Below, in pieces: positions 19,940 through 33,432 of a DNA stretch of 64,000 nucleotides; position 1 is the first letter of the stretch, and each line of letters begins with the position of its first letter. The DNA lies in NCBI GenBank assembly GCA_963556495.2, contig OY747716.1:13235571-13299570 (forward strand), written 5' to 3'. Origin of the DNA: Valencia hispanica. Its lineage: Eukaryota > Chordata > Actinopteri > Cyprinodontiformes > Valenciidae. Below the pieces are notes generated by a model that was given only the letters and a program-made list of their open reading frames with translations, was not told the DNA's origin and made no database searches. The translations under genes were made by a program, and so were the position numbers.

Positions 19940-20011
19940 GCGATGGTGGTATAGTGGAAAGCATAGCTGCTTGCCAAGCAGTTGACCCGGGTTCGATTCC
20001 CGGCCATCGCA
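19940..20011 (+). tRNA. tRNA-Gly(GCC), intact
   Basis: UCC-class body with loop TTGCCAA (GCC), perfect acceptor and T stems, both promoter boxes intact. It differs from the UCC copy mainly in the D loop (GGAAAG), base 26 and loop bases 32 and 34. Confidence 0.82.
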
Positions 20012-20441
20012 TGAGTAATTATTATTATAAGGCTGCTTTCTGCTTCTTTCAGGGTACATGCAATAACAACTAAGGGAATGTTGTATGACATGTTAGACCT
20101 GCAGCACACATACCCAAGCAACACGGCTCTGGTAAAAGTGCTCTTCTCTTTTTGTGGCGATGTTGGTATAGTGGACAGCAGAGCTGCTTACCAAACAGTT
20201 GACCAGGGTTCGATTTCTGGCCATCGCACCAGTGATTGTTCTTAAAGGGCAGCGCATACTTCTGCTCAATTCAGGGTCAATGCAATAAGAAATAAGGGAC
20301 TGTTGTAAGACGTATTAGACCTGCAGCACACATACCCAAGCAAAATGGCTCTAGTAAAACCACTCGTCTCTTCCCCATTTATTTAGTTTTGAATGTCTTT
20401 GTGGAGACAAAATTTTCTGCTAAACTGTTTACCTTTTTGTG

Positions 20442-20513
20442 GCGATGGTGGTATAGTGGTAAGCATTGCTGCCTTCCAAGCAGTTGACCCGGGTTCGATT
20501 CCCGGCCATCGCA
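20442..20513 (+). tRNA. tRNA-Gly(UCC), intact
   Basis: Same 72-nt sequence as the copy at 19438; all stems pair as expected. Confidence 0.88.
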
Positions 20514-21382
20514 TGAGTAATTATTATTATAAGGCTGCTTTCTGCTTCTTTCAGGGTACATGCAATAACAACTAAGGGAATGTTGTATGACATATTAGAC
20601 CTGCAGCACACATACCCAAGCAACACGGCTCTGGTAAAAGTGCTCTTCTCTTTTTGTGGCGATGTTGGTATAGTGGACAGCAGAGCTGCTTACCAAACAG
20701 TTGACCAGGGTTCGATTTCTGGCCATCGCACCAGTGATTGTTCTTAAAGGGTAGCGCATACTTCTGCTCAATTCAGGGTCAATGCAGTAACAAATAAGGG
20801 ACTGTTGTAAGACATATTAGACCTGCAGCACACATACCCAAGCAACACGGCTCTGGTAAAAGTGCTCTTCTCTTTTTGTGGCGATGTTGGTATAGTGGAC
20901 AGCATAGCTGCTTACCAAACAGTTGACCAGGGTTTGATTCCTGGTCATCGCATGAGTAATTATTATTATAAGGCTGCTTTCTGCTTCTTTCAGGGTACAT
21001 GCAAAAACATCTAAGGGAATGTTGTATGACATATTAGACCTGCAGCACACATACCCAAGCAACACGGCTCTGGTAAAAGTGCTCTTCTCTTTTTGTGGCG
21101 ATGTTGGTATAGTGGACATCAGAGCTGCTTACCAAACAGTGGACCAGGGTTCAATTTCTGGCCATCGCACCAGTGATTGTTCTTAAAGGGCAGCGCATAC
21201 TTCTGCTCAATTCAGGGTCAATACAATAAGAAATAAGGGACTGTTGTAAGACGTATTAGACCTGCAGCACATGTACCCAAGCAAAATGGCTCTAGTGAAA
21301 CCACTTGTCTTTTCCCCATTTATTTCGTTTTGAATGTCTTTGTGGAGACAAAATTTTCTGCTAAACTGTTCACCTCTTTGTG

Positions 21383-21454
21383 GCGATGGTGGTATAGTGG
21401 TAAGCATTGCTGCCTTCCAAGCAGCTGACCCGGGTTCGATTCCCGGCCATCGCA
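21383..21454 (+). tRNA. tRNA-Gly(UCC), intact
   Basis: UCC unit with one substitution (GCAGC instead of GCAGT) that turns the G27-U43 wobble into a Watson-Crick pair. Confidence 0.86.
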
Positions 21455-21662
21455 TGAGTAAGTATTATTATAAGGCTGCTTTCTGCTTCTTTCAGGGTAC
21501 ATGCAAAAACAACTAAGGGACTGTTGTAAGACGTATTAGACCTGCAGCACATGTACCCAAGCAACACGGCTCTGGTAAAAGTGCTCTTCTCTCAGACTAT
21601 TCATGTGCCTAAAATGTCTTTGTGCAAACAAAATTTTCTGCTAAACTGTTCACCTTTTTGCG

Positions 21663-21734
21663 GCGATGGTGGTATAGTGGAAAGCATAGCTGCTTGCCAA
21701 GCAGTTGACCCGGGTTCGATTCCCGGCCATCGCA
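21663..21734 (+). tRNA. tRNA-Gly(GCC), intact
   Basis: Identical to the GCC copy at 19940. It follows the UCC unit at 21383 with no ACC unit between. Confidence 0.82.
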
Positions 21735-22164
21735 TGAGTAATTATTATTATAAGGCTGCTTTCTGCTTCTTTCAGGGTACATACAATAACAACTAAGGGA
21801 ATGTTGTATGACATGTTAGACCTGCAGCACACATACCCAAGCAAAACGGCTCTGGTAAAAGTGCTCTTCTCTTTTTGTGGCGATGTTGGTATAGTGGACA
21901 TAAGAGCTGCTTACCAAACAGTTGACCAGGGTTCAATTTCTGGCCATCGCAACAGTGATTGTTCTTAAAGGGCAGCGCATACTTCTGCTCACTTCAGGGT
22001 CAATGCAATAAGAAATAAGGGACTGTTGTAAAACGTATTAGACCTGCAGCACACATACCCAAGCAAAATGGCTCTAGTAAAACCACTCGTCTCTTCCCAA
22101 TTTATTTAGTTTTGAATGTCTTTGTGGAGACAAAATTTTCTGCTGAACTGTTTACTTTTTTGTG

Positions 22165-22236
22165 GCGATGGTGGTATAGTGGTAAGCATTGCTGCCTTCC
22201 AAGCAGTTGACCCGGGTTCGATTCCCGGCCATCGCA
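22165..22236 (+). tRNA. tRNA-Gly(UCC), intact
   Basis: Same sequence as the copy at 19438 with the UCC-class 5' flank. Confidence 0.88.
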
Positions 22237-22666
22237 TGAGTAATTATAATTATAAGGCTGCTTTCTGCTTCTTTCAGGGTACATGTAAAAACAACTAAGG
22301 GAATGTTGTATGACATATTAGACCTGCAGCACAAATACCCAAGCAACACGGCTCTGGTAAAAGTGCTCTTCTCTTTTTATGGCGATGTTGGTATAGTGGA
22401 CAGCAGAGCTGCTTACCAAACAGTTGACCAGGGTTCGATTTCTGGCCATCGCACCAGTGATTGTTCTTAAAGGGTAGCGCATACTTCTGCTCAATTCAGG
22501 GTCAATGCAATAACAAATAAGGGAATGTTGTAAGACGTATTAGACCTGCAGCACATGTACCCAAGCAACATGGCTCTGGTAAAAGTGCTCTTCTCTCAGA
22601 CTATTCATGAGCCTAAAATGTCTTTGTGCAGACAAAATTTTTTACTAAACTGTTCACCTTTTTGCG

Positions 22667-22738
22667 GCGATGGTGTTATAGTGGAAAGCATAGCTGCTTG
22701 CCAAGCAGTTGACCCGGGTTCGATTCCCGGCCATCGCA
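22667..22738 (+). tRNA. tRNA-Gly(GCC)-like, A-box change
   Basis: GCC unit with intact acceptor and T stems but base 10 changed to T (GGTGTTATAG), which alters the A box and the D stem. Confidence 0.65.
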
Positions 22739-22946
22739 TGAGTAATTATTATTATAAGGCTGCTTTCTGCTTCTTTCAGGGTACATGCAAAAACAACTAA
22801 GGGAATGTTGTATGACATATTAGACCTGCAGCACATGTACCCAAGCAACACGGCTCTGGTAAAAGTGCTCTTCTCTCAGACTATTCATGTGCCTAAAATG
22901 TCTTTGTGCAAACAAAATTTTCTGCTAAACTGTTCAACTTTTTGCG

Positions 22947-23018
22947 GCGATGGTGGTATAGTGGAAAGCATAGCTGCTTGCCAAGCAGTTGACCCGGGTT
23001 CGATTCCCGGCCATCGCA
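22947..23018 (+). tRNA. tRNA-Gly(GCC), intact
   Basis: Identical to the GCC copy at 19940, only 280 bp after the preceding GCC unit. Confidence 0.82.
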
Positions 23019-23877
23019 TGAGTAATTATTATTATAAGGCTGCTTTCTGCTTCTTTCAGGGTACATGCAATAACAACTAAGGGAATGTTGTATGACATGT
23101 TAGACCTGCAGCACACATACCCAAGCAAAACGGCTCTGGTAAAAGTGCTCTTCTCTTTTTGTGGCGATGTTGGTATAGTGGACATAAGAGCTGCTTACCA
23201 AACAGTTTACCAGGGTTCAATTTCTGGCCATCGCACCAGTGATTGTTCTTAAAGGGTAGCGCATACTTCTGCTCAATTCAGGGTCAATGCAATAAGAAAT
23301 AAGGGACTGTTGTAAGACGTATTAGACCTGCAGCACACATACCCAAGCAAAATGGCTCTAGTAAAATTGCTCTTCTCTTTTTGTGGCGATGTTGGTATAG
23401 TGGACAGCATAGCTGCTTACCAAACAGTTGACCAGGGTTCGATTCCTGGTCATCGCATGAGTAATTATAATTATAAGGCTTCTTTCAGGGTACATGCAAA
23501 AACAACTAAGGGAATGTTGTATGACATATTAGACCTGCAGCACAAATACCCAAGCAACACGGCTCTGGTAAAAGTGCTCTTCTCTTTTTGTGGCGATGTT
23601 GGTATAGTGGACAGCAGAGCTGCTTACCAAACAGTTGACCAGGGTTCGATTTCTGGCCCTCACACCAGTGATTGTTCTTAAAGGGTAGCGCATACTTCTA
23701 CTCAATTCAGGGTCAATGCAATAACAAATAAGGGAATGTTGTAAGACGTATTAGACCTGCAGCACATGTACCCAAGCAACATGGCTCTGGTAAATGTGCT
23801 CCTCTCTCAGACTATTCATGTGCCTAAAATGTCTTTGTGCAGACAAAATTTTCTGCTAAACTGTTCACCTTTTTGCG

Positions 23878-23949
23878 GTGATGGTGGTATAGTGGAAAGC
23901 ATAGCTGCTTGCCAAGTAGTTGACCCGGGTTCGATTCCTGGCCATCGCA
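23878..23949 (+). tRNA. tRNA-Gly(GCC)-like, diverged
   Basis: GCC loop retained. Changes: C2 to T (GTGATGG), GTAGT in the anticodon stem and CCTGG in the T stem. These mostly leave wobble pairs. Confidence 0.55.
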
Positions 23950-24379
23950 TTGGTAATTATTATTATAAGGCTGCTTTCTGCTTCTTTCAGGGTACATGCA
24001 ATAACAACTAAGGGAATGTTGTATGACATATTAGACCTGCAGCACACATACCCAAGCAACACGGCTCTGGTAAAAGTGCTCTTCTCTTTTTGTGGCGATG
24101 TTGGTATAGTGGACAGCAGAGCTGCTTACCAAACAGTTGACCAGGGTTCGATTTCTGGCCATCGCACCAGTGATTGTTCTTAAAGGGTAGCGCATACTTC
24201 TGCTCAATTCAGGGTCAATGGAATAACAAATAAGGGACTGTTGTAAGACGTATTAGACCTGCAGCACATGTACCCAAGCAACACGGCTCCGTTAAAAGTG
24301 CTCTTCTCTCAGACTATTCATGTGCCTAAAATGTCTTTGTGCAGACAAAATTTTCTGCTAAACTGTTCACCTTTTTGCG

Positions 24380-24451
24380 GCGATGGTGGTATAGTGGAAA
24401 GCATAGCTGCTTGCCAAGCAGTTGACAGGGGTTCGATTCCCAGCCATCGCA
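24380..24451 (+). tRNA. tRNA-Gly(GCC)-like, T stem damaged
   Basis: GCC anticodon arm intact, but the T stem AGGGG/CCCAG has two mismatches. Confidence 0.5.
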
Positions 24452-25088
24452 TGAGTAATTATTATTATAAGGCTGCTTTCTGCTTCTTTCAGGGTACATG
24501 CAATAACAACTAAGGGAATGTTGTATGACATATTAGACCTGCAGCACACATACCCAAGCAACACGGCTCTGGTAAAATTGCTCTTCTCTTTTTGTGGCGA
24601 TGTTGGTATAGTGGACAGCATAGCTGCTTACCAAACAGTTGACCAGGGTTCGATTCCTGGTCATCGCATGAGTAATTATAATTATAAGGCTTCTTTCAGG
24701 GTACATGCAAAAACAACTAAGGGAATGTTGTATGACATATTAGACCTGCAGCACAAATACCCAAGCAACACGGCTCTGGTAAAAGTGCTCTTCTCTTTTT
24801 GTGGCGATGTTGGTATAGTGGACAGCAGAGCTGCTTACCAAACAGTTGACCAGGGTTCGATTTCTGGCCATCACACCAGTGATTGTTCTTAAAGGGTAGC
24901 GCATACTTCTACTCAATTCAGGGTCAATGCAATAACAAATAAGGGAATGTTGTAAGACGTATTAGACCTGCAGCACATGTACCCAAGCAACATGGCTCTG
25001 GTAAATGTGCTCCTCTCTCAGACTATTCATGTGCCTAAAATGTCTTTGTGCAGACAAAATTTTCTGCTAAACTGTTCACCTTTTTGCG

Positions 25089-25160
25089 GCGATGGTGGTA
25101 TAGTGGAAAGCATAGCTGCTTGCCAAGTAGTTGACCCGGGTTCGATTCCTGGCCATCGCA
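25089..25160 (+). tRNA. tRNA-Gly(GCC)-like
   Basis: GCC unit with two changes (GTAGT, CCTGG), each leaving a G-U wobble. Confidence 0.68.
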
Positions 25161-25875
25161 TGAGTAATTATTATTATAAGGCTGCTTTCTGCTTCTTTCA
25201 GGGTACATGCAATAACAACTAAGGGAATGTTGTATGACATATTAGACCTGCAGCACACATACCCAAGCAACACGGCTCTGGCAAAAGTGCTCTTCTCTTT
25301 TTGTGGCGATGTTGGTATAGTGGACAGCAGAGCTGCTTACCAAATAGTTCACCAGGGTTCGATTTCTGGCCATCGCACCAGTGATTGTTCATAAAGGGCA
25401 GCGCATACTTCTGCTCAATTCAGGGTCAATGCAATAACAAATAAGGGACTGTTGTAAGAGGTATTAGACCTGCAGCACATGTACCCAAGCAACACGGCTC
25501 TGGTAAAAGTGCTCTTCTCTCAGACTATTCATGTGCCTAAAATGTCTTTGTGCAGACAAAATTTTCTGCTAAACTGTTCACTTTTTTGCGGCGATTGTGG
25601 TATAGTGGAAAGCATAGCTGCTTACCAAACAGTTGACCAGGGTTCGATTTCTGGCCATCGCACCAGTGATTGTTCTTAAAGGGTAGCGCATACTTCTACT
25701 CAATTCAGGGTCAATGCAATAACAAATAAGGGAATGTTGTAAGACGTATTAGACCTGCAGCACACATACCCAAGCAAAATGGCTCTAGTAAAACCACTTG
25801 TCTCTTCTCCATTTATTTCGTTTTGAATGTCTTTGTGGAGACAAAATTTTCTGCTAAACTGTTCACCTTTTTGTG

Positions 25876-25947
25876 GCGATGGTGGTATAGTGGTAAGCAT
25901 TGCTGCCTTCCAAGCAGTTGACCCGGGTTCGATTCCCGGCCATCGCA
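25876..25947 (+). tRNA. tRNA-Gly(UCC), intact
   Basis: Same sequence as the copy at 19438, preceded by the UCC-class flank. Confidence 0.88.
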
Positions 25948-26371
25948 TGAGTAATTATAATTATAAGAGCTGCTTCTTTCAGGGTACATGCAAAAACAAC
26001 TAAGGGAATGTTGTATGACATATTAGACCTGCAGCACAAATACCCAAGCAACACGGCTCTGGTAAAAGTGCTCTTCTCTTTTTGTGGCGATGTTGGTATA
26101 GTGGACAGCAGAGCTGCTTACCAAACAGTTGACCAGGGTTCGATTTCTGGCCATCGCACCAGTGATTGTTCTTAAAGGGCAGCGCATACTTCTGCTCAAT
26201 TCAGGGTCAATGCAATAACAAATAAGGGAATGTTGTAAGACGTGTTAGACCTGCAGCACATGTACCCAAGCAACATGGCTCTGGTAAAAGTGCTCTTCTC
26301 TCAGACTATTCATGTGCCTAAAATGTCTTTGTGCAGACAAAATTTTCTGCTAAAATGTTCACCTTTTTGCG

Positions 26372-26443
26372 GCGATGGTGGTATAGTGGAAAGCATAGCT
26401 GCTTGCCAAGCAGTTGAGCCGGGTTCGATTCCTGGTCATCGCA
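26372..26443 (+). tRNA. tRNA-Gly(GCC)-like
   Basis: GCC unit with TGAG in the variable loop, CCTGG in the T stem and a G7-U66 wobble. Confidence 0.62.
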
Positions 26444-27519
26444 TGAGTAATTATTATTATAAGGCTGCTTTCTGCTTCTTTCAGGGTACATGCAATAACA
26501 ACTAAGGGAATGTTGTATGACGTATTAGACCTGCAGCACACATACCCAAGCAACACGGCTCTGGTAAAAGTGCTCTTCTCTTTTTGTGGCGATGTTGGTA
26601 TAGTGGACAGCATAGCTGCTTACCAAACAGTTGACCAGGGTTCGATTCCTGGTCATCGCATGAGTAATTATTATTATAAGGCTGCTTTCTGCTTCTTTCA
26701 GGGTACATGCAAAAACAACTAAGGGAATGTTGTATGACATATTAGACCTGCAGCACACATACCCAAGCAACACGGCTCTGGTAAAAGTGCTCTTCTCTTT
26801 TTGTGGCGATGTTGGTATAGTGGACAGCATAGCTGCTTACCAAACAGTTGACCAGGGTTTGATTTCTGGCCATCGCACCAGTGATTGTTCTTAAAGGGTA
26901 GCGCATACGTCTGCTCAATTCAGGGTCAATGCAATAACAAATAAGGGACTGTTGTAAGACGTATTAGACCTGCAGCACACATACCCAAGCAACACGGCTC
27001 TGGTAAAAGTGCTCTTCTCTTTTTGTGGCGATGTTGGTATAGTGGACAGCAGAGCTGCTTACCAAACAGTTGACCAGGGTTCGATGCCTGGTCATCGCAT
27101 GAGTAATTATAATTATAAGGCTTCTTTCAGGGTACATGCAAAAACAACTAAGGGAATGTTGTATGACATATTAGACCTGCAGCACAAATACCCAAGCAAC
27201 ACGGCTCTGGTAAAAGTGCTCTTCTCTTTTTGTGGCGATGTTGGTATAGTGGACAGCAGAGCTGCTTACCAAACAGTTGACCAGGGTTCGATTTCTGGCC
27301 ATCGCACCAGTGATTGTTCTTAAAGGGTAGCGCATACTTCTACTCAATTCAGGGTCAATGCAATAACAAATAAGGGAATGTTGTAAGACGTATTAGACCT
27401 GCAGCACATGTACCCAAGCAACATGGCTCTGGTAAATGTGCTCCTCTCTCAGACTATTCATGTGCCTAAAATGTCTTTGTGCAGACAAAATTTTCTGCTA
27501 AACTGTTCACCTTTTTGCG

Positions 27520-27591
27520 GCGATGGTGGTATAGTGGAAAGCATAGCTGCTTGCCAAGTAGTTGACCCGGGTTCGATTCCTGGCCATCGCA
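27520..27591 (+). tRNA. tRNA-Gly(GCC)-like
   Basis: Same two-change variant as at 25089; the surrounding block is a duplicate of that region. Confidence 0.68.
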
Positions 27592-28021
27592 TGAGTAATT
27601 ATTATTATAAGGCTGCTTTCTGCTTCTTTCAGGGTACATGCAATAACAACTAAGGGAATGTTGTATGACATATTAGACCTGCAGCACACATACCCAAGCA
27701 ACACGGCTCTGGCAAAAGTGCTCTTCTCTTTTTGTGGCGATGTTGGTATAGTGGACAGCAGAGCTGCTTACCAAATAGTTCACCAGGGTTCGATTTCTGG
27801 CCATCGCACCAGTGATTGTTCTTAAAGGGCAGCGCATACTTCTGCTCAATTCAGGGTCAATGCAATAACAAATAAGGGACTGTTGTAAGAGGTATTAGAC
27901 CTGCAGCACATGTACCCAAGCAACACGGCTCTGGTAAAAGTGCTCTTCTCTCAGACTATTCATGTGCCTAAAATGTCTTTGTGCAGACAAAATTTTCTGC
28001 TAAACTGTTCACTTTTTTGCG

Positions 28022-28093
28022 GCGATTGTGGTATAGTGGAAAGCATAGCTGCTTGCCAAGCAGTTGACCAGGGTTCGATTCCTGGTCATCGCA
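28022..28093 (+). tRNA. tRNA-Gly(GCC)-like, hybrid
   Basis: GCC loop and stem with an ACC-type T arm; G6 changed to T in the acceptor stem (GCGATTG). Confidence 0.5.
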
Positions 28094-28743
28094 TGAGTAA
28101 TTATAATTATAAGGCTTCTTTCAGGGTACATGCAAAAACAACTAAGGGAATGTTGTATGACATATTAGACCTGCAGCACACATACCCAAGCAACACGGCT
28201 CTGGTAAAAGTGCTCTTCTCTTTTTGTGGCGATGTTGGTATAGTGGACAGCATAGCTGCTTACCAAACAGTTGACCAGGGTTCGATTCCTGGTCATCGCA
28301 TGAGTAATTATAATTATAAGGCTGCTTTCTGCTTCTTTCAGGGTACATGCAAAAACAACTAAGGGAATGTTGTATGACATATTAGACCTGCAGCACACAT
28401 ACCCAAGCAACACGGCTCTGGTAAAAGTGCTCTTCTCTTTTTGTGGCGATGTTGGTATAGTGGACAGCAGAGCTGCTTACCAGAGCTGCTTACCAAACAG
28501 TTGACCAGGGTTCGATTTCTGGCCATCGCACCAGTGATTGTTCTTAAAGGGCAGCGCATACTTCTGCTCAATTCAGGGTCAATGCAATAACAAATAAGGG
28601 AATGTTGTAAGACGTATTAGACCTGCAGCACACATACCCAAGCAAAATGGCTCTAGTAAAACCACTTGTCTCTTCCCCATTTATTTCGTTTTGAATGTCT
28701 TTGTGGAGACAAAATTTTCTGCTAAACTGTTTACTTTTTTGTG

Positions 28744-28815
28744 GCGATGGTGGTATAGTGGTAAGCATTGCTGCCTTCCAAGCAGTTGACCCGGGTTCGA
28801 TTCCCGGCCATCGCA
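28744..28815 (+). tRNA. tRNA-Gly(UCC), intact
   Basis: Same sequence as the copy at 19438. Confidence 0.88.
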
Positions 28816-29245
28816 TGAGTAATTATTATTATAAGGCTGCTTTCTGCTTCTTTCAGGGTACATGCAATAACAACTAAGGGAATGTTGTATGACATATTAG
28901 ACCTGCAGCACACATACCCAAGCAACACGGCTCTGGTAAAAGTGCTCTTCTCTTTTTGTGGCGATGTTGGTATAGTGGACAGCAGAGCTGCTTACCAAAC
29001 AGTTGACCAGGGTTCGATTTCTGGCCATCGCACCAGTGATTGTTCTTAAAGGGTAGCGCATACTTCTGCTCAATTCAGGGTCAATGCAATAACAAATAAG
29101 GGAATGTTGTAAGACGTATTAGACCTGCAGCACATGTACCCAAGCAACATGGCTCTGGTAAAAGTGCTCTTCTCTCAGACTATTCATGTGCCTAAAATGT
29201 CTTTGTGCAGACAAAATTTTCTGCTAAACTGTTCACCTTTTTGCG

Positions 29246-29317
29246 GCGATGGTGGTATAGTGGAAAGCATAGCTGCTTGCCAAGCAGTTGACCCGGGTTC
29301 GATTCCCGGCCATCGCA
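29246..29317 (+). tRNA. tRNA-Gly(GCC), intact
   Basis: Identical to the GCC copy at 19940. Confidence 0.82.
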
Positions 29318-31763
29318 TGAGTAATTATTATTATAAGGCTGCTTTCTGCTTCTTTCAGGGTACATGCAATAACAACTAAGGGAATGTTGTATGACATGTT
29401 AGACCTGCAGCACACATACCCAAGCAAAACGGCTCTGGTAAAAGTGCTCTTCTCTTTTTGTGGCGATGTTGGTATAGTGGACAGCATAGCTGCTTACCAA
29501 ACAGTTGACCAGGGTTCGACTCCTGGTCATCGCATGAGTAATTATTATTATAAGGCTTCTTTCAGGGTACATGCAATAACAACTACGGGAATGTTGTATG
29601 ACATATTAGACCTGCAGCACACATACCCAAGCAACACGGCTCTGGAAAAAGTGCTCTTCTCTTTTTGTGGCGATGTTGGTATAGTGGACAGCAGCGCTGC
29701 TTACCAAACAGTTGACCAGGTTTCGATTCCTGGTCATCACATGAGTAATTATTATTATAAGGCTGCTTTCTGCTTCTTTCAGGGTACATGCAAAAACAAC
29801 TAAGGGAATGTTGTATGACATATTAGACCTGCAGCACACATACCCAAGCAACACGGCTCTGGTAAAAGTGCTCTTCTCTTTTTGTGGCGATGTTGGTATA
29901 GTGGAAAGCAGAGCTGCTTACCAAACAGTTGACCAGGGTTCGATTCCTGGTCATCGCATGAGTAATCATTTTTATAATGCTGCTTTCTGCTTCTTTCAGG
30001 GTACATGCAAAAACAACTAAGGGAATGTTGTATGACATATTAGACCTGCAGCACACATACCCAAGCAACACGGCTCTGGTAAAAGTGCTCTTCTCTTTTT
30101 GTGGCGATGTTGGTATAGTGGACAGCATAGCTGCTTACCAAACAGTTGACCAGGGTTCGATTCCTGGTCATCGCATGAGTAATTATTATTATAAGGCTGC
30201 TTTCTGCTTCTTTCAGGGTACATGCAAAAACAACTAAGGGAATGTTGTATGACATATTAGACCTGCAGCACACATACCCAAGCAACACGGCTCTGGTAAA
30301 AGTGCTCTTCTCTTTTTGTGGCGATGTTGGTATAGTGGACAGCAGAGCTGCTTACCAAACAGTTGACCAGGGATCGATTTCTGGCCATCGCACCAGTGAT
30401 TGTTCTTAAAGGGTAGCGCATACTTCTGCTCAATTCAGGGTCAATGCAGTAACAAATAAGGGACTGTTGTAAGACGTATTAGACCTGCAGCACACATACC
30501 CAAGCAACACGGCTCTAGTAAAACCACTTGTCTCTTCCCCATCTATTTCGTTTTGAATGTCTTTGTGGAGACAAAATTTTCTGCTAAACTGTATACTTTT
30601 TTGTGGCGATGTTGGTATAGTGGACAGCATAACTGCTTACCAAACAGTTGACCAGGGTTCGATTCCTGGTCATCGCATGAGTAATTATTATTATAAGGCT
30701 GCTTTCTGCTTCTTTCAGGGTACATGCAAAAACAACTAAGGAAATGTTGTATGACATACTAGACCTGCAGCACACATACCCAAGCAACACGGCTCTGGTA
30801 AAAGTGCTCTTCTCTTTTTGTGGCGATGTTGGTATAGTGGACAGCATATCTGCTTACCAAACAGTTGACCAGGGATCGATTTCTGGCCATCGCACCAGTG
30901 ATTGTTCTTAAAGGGATGCGCATACTTCTGCTCAATTCAGGGTCAATGCAGTAACAAATAAGGGACTGTTGTAAGACGTATTAGACCTGCAGCACACATA
31001 CCCAAGCAACACGGCTCTGGTAAAAGTGCTTCTCTCTTTTTGTGGAGATGTTGGTATAGTGTACAGCATAACTGCTTACCAAACAGTTGACCAGGGTTCG
31101 ATTCCTGGTCATCGCATGAGTAATTATTATTATAAGGCTGCTTTCTGCTTCTTTCAGGGTACATGCAAAAACAACTAAGGAAATGTTGTATGACATACTA
31201 GACCTGCAGCACACATACCCAAGCAACACGGCTCTGGTAAAAGTGCTCTTCTCTTTTTGTGGGGATGTTGGTATAGTGGACAGCATAACTGCTTACCAAA
31301 CAGTTGACCAGGGTTCGATACCTGGTCATCGCATGAGTAATTATTATTATAAGGCTGCTTTCTGCTTCTTTCAGGGTACATGCAAAAACAACTAAGGAAA
31401 TGTTGTATGACATATTAGACCTGCAGCACACATACCCAAGCAACACGGCTCTGGTAAAAGTGCTCTTCTCTTTTTGTGGCGATGTTGGTATAGTGGACAG
31501 CAGAGCTGCTTACCAAACAGTTGACCAGGGTTCGATTTCTGGCCATCGCACCAGTGATTGTTCTTAAAGGGTAGCGCAAACTTCTGCTCAATTCAGGGTC
31601 AATGCAATAACAAATAAGGGAATGTTGTAAGACGTAATAGACCTGCAGCACATGTACCCAAGCAACATGGCTCTGGTAAAAGTGCTCTTCTCTCAGACTA
31701 TTCATGGGCCTAAAATGTCTTTGTGCAGACAAGATTTTCTGCTAAACTGTTCACCTTTTTGCT

Positions 31764-31835
31764 GCGATGGTGGTATAGTGGAAAGCATAGCTGCTTGCCA
31801 AGCAGTTGACCCGGGTTCGATTCCCGGCCATCGCA
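31764..31835 (+). tRNA. tRNA-Gly(GCC), intact
   Basis: Identical 72-nt GCC unit; its 5' flank has GCT instead of GCG just before the gene, shared with the copy at 33433. Confidence 0.82.
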
Positions 31836-32929
31836 TGAGTAATTATTATTATAAGGCTGCTTTCTGCTTCTTTCAGGGTACATGCAATAACAACTAAGGG
31901 AATGTTGTATGACATGTTAGACCTGCAGCACACATACCCAAGCAAAACGGCTCTGGTAAAAGTGCTCTTCTCTCGAGACAAAGTTTTCTGCTAAATTGTT
32001 TTTTTGTGGCGATGTTGGTATAGTGGACAGCATAGCTGCTTACCAAACAGTTGACCAGGGTTCGACTCCTGGTCATCGCATGAGTAATTATTATTATAAG
32101 GCTTCTTTCAGGGTACATGCAATAACAACTACGGGAATGTTGTATGACATATTAGACCTGCAGCACACATACCCAAGCAACACGGCTCTGGAAAAAGTGC
32201 TCTTCTCTTTTTGTGGCGATGTTGGTATAGTGGACAGCAGCGCTGCTTACCAAACAGTTGACCAGGTTTCGATTCCTGGTCATCGCATGAGTAATTATTA
32301 TTATAAGGCTGCTTTCTGCTTCTTTCAGGGTACATGCAAAAACAACTAAGGGAATGTTGTATGACATATTAGACCTGCAGCACACATACCCAAGCAACTC
32401 GGCTCTGGTAAAAGTGCTCTTCTCTTTTTGAGGCGATGTTGGTATAGTGGAAAGCAGAGCTGCTTACCAAACAGTTGACCAGGGTTCGATTCCTGGTCAT
32501 CGCATGAGTAATTATTTTTATAATGCTGCTTTCTGCTTCTTTCAGGGTACATGCAAAAACAACTAAGGGAATGTTGTATGACATATTAGACCTGCAGCAC
32601 ACATACCCAAGCAACACGGCTCTGGTAAAAGTGCTCTTTTCTTTTTGTGGCGATGTTGGTATAGTGGACAGCATAGCTGCTTACCAAACAGTTGACCAGG
32701 TTTCGATTCCTGGTCATCGCATGAGTAATTATTATTATAAGGCTGCTTTCTGCTTCTTTCAGGGTACATGCAAAAACAACTAAGGGAATGTTGTATGACA
32801 TATTAGACCTGCAGCACACATACCCAAGCAACACGGCTCTGGTAAAAGTGCTCTTCTCTCAGACTATTCATGTGCCTAAAATGTCTTTGTGCAAACAAAA
32901 TTTTCTGCTAAACTGTTTACTTTTTTGTG

Positions 32930-33001
32930 GCGATGGTGGTATAGTGGTAAGCATTGCTGCCTTCCAAGCAGTTGACCCGGGTTCGATTCCCGGCCATCGC
33001 A
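32930..33001 (+). tRNA. tRNA-Gly(UCC), intact
   Basis: UCC unit identical to that at 19438 but carrying the 5' flank of the GCC class (ends CATGTGCC... then CTGTTTAC), an exception to the class-flank rule. Confidence 0.88.
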
Positions 33002-33432
33002 TGAGTAATTATTATTATAAGGCTGCTTTCTGCTTCTTTCAGGGTACATGCAATAACAACTAAGGGAATGTTGTATGACATATTAGACCTGCAGCACACA
33101 TACCCAAGCAAACACGGCTCTGGTAAAAGTGCTCATCTCTTTTTGTGGCGATGTTGGTATAGTGGACGGCAGAGCTGCTTACCAAACAGTTGACCAGGGT
33201 TCGATTTCTGGCCATCGCACCAGTGATTGTTCTTAAAGGGTAGCGCATACTTCTGCTCAATTCAGGGTCAATGCAATAACAAATAAGGGAATGTTGTAAG
33301 ACGTATTAGACCTGCAGCACATGTACCCAAGCAACATGGCTCTGGTAAAAGTGCTCTTCTCTCAGACTATTCATGGGCCTAAAATGTCTTTGTGCAGACA
33401 AGATTTTCTGCTAAACTGTTCACCTTTTTGCT

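Larger units (their letters stand above)
17477..29958 (+). repeat. ACC-type tRNA-Gly-like units, array part 1
   Basis: Each unit is 72 nt from the given start, with anticodon loop TTACCAA (ACC). Starts: 17477, 17694, 17911, 18413, 18936, 19153, 19655, 20157, 20659, 20881, 21098, 21880, 22382, 23164, 23386, 23593, 24095, 24597, 24804, 25306, 25591, 26087, 26589, 26806, 27028, 27235, 27737, 28229, 28446, 28961, 29463, 29670, 29887. The common features are a T7 mismatch in the acceptor stem, a C31-A39 mismatch and the CCAGG/CCTGG T arm. 17477 has loop TGACCAA and a C2-to-T change. 25591 is a GCC-type body with the ACC loop. 28446 has a partial internal duplication of the anticodon arm. Confidence 0.8.
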
